This document shows, piece by piece, positions 5,104-5,659 of a DNA stretch of 5,659 nucleotides (within the stretch, counting starts at the first letter, position 1; each line of letters begins with the position of its first letter). Origin of the DNA: Bdellovibrionales bacterium RBG_16_40_8 (GTDB lineage: Bacteria > Bdellovibrionota > Bdellovibrionia > Bdellovibrionales > UBA1609); contig MEPT01000004.1 of assembly GCA_001769925.1 (NCBI GenBank), positions 5,234 to 10,892 on the forward strand. Reading direction: 5' to 3'. A program made the translations under genes and the position numbers. The notes beneath the pieces were generated by a model. It saw only the letters and a list, made by a program, of their open reading frames with translations. It did no database searches and had not been told where the DNA came from.

Positions 5104-5659
5104 AATCAAAATAATAATAAAAGCTCGGAATTGTATTAAGCTCCTCTTTCAGAACAAAAACTTTTTTCTTTTTTAAAATTTGTGAAACTTCGCTGTTTGG
5201 ATCGAGAATGTTGCCGAAATTTCTAGCCCCTGTCGGACAGGCTTCCATACACGCTGGGTTTTTACCTTCGCGAGTGCGGTGCATACAAAAGTGACATTTT
5301 TCAACCACTCCCTTTGGACGAATTCTGTTAGATAACATGCCTTGGCTGGGGTTAATTTGCTCAGCAGGTATCTCTGGTGTTTTAAAATTAAATCTTCTAG
5401 CTTCATACGGGCAAGATGCCATACAGTACCGACATCCTATACACCAATCATAATCTATGACTACGATCCCGTCTTTTTGTTTCCAGGTAGCATCGACTGG
5501 GCACGATTTTGTGCAAGGAGGACTATCACATTGATTACATTGAATCGGAAGATAAAACTTACCTTCTTTAGGCACCATGCCTTCATAATTAGTTCTGCCT
5601 TTTTCTAAATTAAGGCTACCTATAGGCATTTCTAAAACTCTAATATACTGAATAGCTGG
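5102..5659 (-). CDS. DsrO/HmcB-like 4Fe-4S ferredoxin-type electron-transfer subunit, 5' end cut by the window
   Basis: The frame stays open to the window edge with ten codons before the first in-window ATG (5629), and those residues (ending IRVLE) read like the family, so the true start lies beyond 5659. The 185 visible residues hold three cysteine clusters: C41/C44/C49/C53 (CX2CX4CX3C), C73/C76/C79/C83 (CX2CX2CX3CP) and C122/C125/C137/C141 (CX2CX11CX3C). Full-length relatives bind four [4Fe-4S] clusters, and the missing N-terminal cysteine group should be off the window. The GVVEKCHFC stretch, the DPNSEV motif and a C-terminus of the form VFVLKEEL...FYYYFD are typical of DsrO/HmcB-type subunits that pair with an NrfD-family membrane protein. 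That partner follows 10 bases downstream. The expected role is to pass electrons between the quinone site of the membrane subunit and periplasmic cytochromes. Related subunits of molybdoenzymes (PsrB, NrfC) cannot be excluded, because the upstream gene is not visible. Confidence 0.93.
   Translation of the reverse strand, partial: PAIQYIRVLEMPIGSLNLEKGRTNYEGMVPKEGKFYLPIQCNQCDSPPCTKSCPVDATWKQKDGIVVIDYDWCIGCRYCMASCPYEARRFNFKTPEIPAEQINPSQGMLSNRIRPKGVVEKCHFCMHRTREGKNPACMEACPTGARNFGNILDPNSEVSQILKKKKVFVLKEELNTIPSFYYYFD

Noticed and set aside
5342..5608. Plus-strand frame of 88 codons opposite the iron-sulfur gene
   Set aside because: The minus strand encodes ordered cysteine clusters here; the plus frame shows no recognisable feature.
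1..5659. CRISPR array, tRNA, insertion sequence or other mobile element
   Set aside because: No direct repeats with spacers, no cloverleaf, no transposase-like frame and no terminal inverted repeats were seen.

Overview
This 5.7 kb window is almost entirely one operon read on the minus strand, from the right edge leftwards. It is AT-rich (roughly 35-42% GC in the lines I sampled) and comes from a Gram-negative bacterium: it encodes several Sec-type signal peptides, a lipoprotein and an outer-membrane-type beta-barrel. Multihaem c-type cytochromes beside a DsrO/DsrP-like iron-sulfur/NrfD pair point to anaerobic or facultatively anaerobic respiration, of the sort common in deltaproteobacterial lineages. 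I cannot name the organism.

Layout in transcription order. (1) 5659-5102: C-terminal 185 residues of a DsrO/HmcB-like ferredoxin-type subunit, cut by the window edge. (2) 5091-3877: a polytopic NrfD/DsrP-like quinone-interacting membrane protein. (3) 3877-2789: a doubled-CXXCH cytochrome with nine CXXCH motifs plus one CX4CH and one CX3CH, so up to 11 haems. (4) 2796-1543: a cysteine-free beta-barrel of about 394 mature residues. (5) 1528-929: a heptahaem cytochrome whose C-terminal half is a tandem 43-residue duplication. (6) 929-627: a 100-residue dihaem lipoprotein. (7) 627-61: a tetrahaem cytochrome. Junctions range from overlaps of 1-8 bases to gaps of 10-14 bases, with repeated stop/start fusions, so this is one tightly coupled transcription unit. 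Its promoter must lie beyond 5659.

How the genes may work together (inference): the iron-sulfur/NrfD module exchanges electrons with the quinone pool in the inner membrane. The 11-haem and heptahaem cytochromes would carry electrons through the periplasm, and the barrel plus the small cytochromes would form a porin-cytochrome conduit across the outer membrane. Together the four cytochromes carry 22 canonical CXXCH motifs and two variant ones. The arrangement recalls the logic of Mtr, Ext and Pcc conduits combined with a Cbc/Hmc/Dsr-type quinone module. The barrel is much smaller than MtrB, and I do not recognise this exact gene set. The direction of electron flow and the terminal partner cannot be read from this window.

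The leftmost 60 bases hold no well-supported gene. They contain a possible weak stem-loop and an open plus-strand frame that could be the tail of a convergent gene. There is no gene-free stretch over 300 bases, and I saw no RNA gene, mobile element or CRISPR array.
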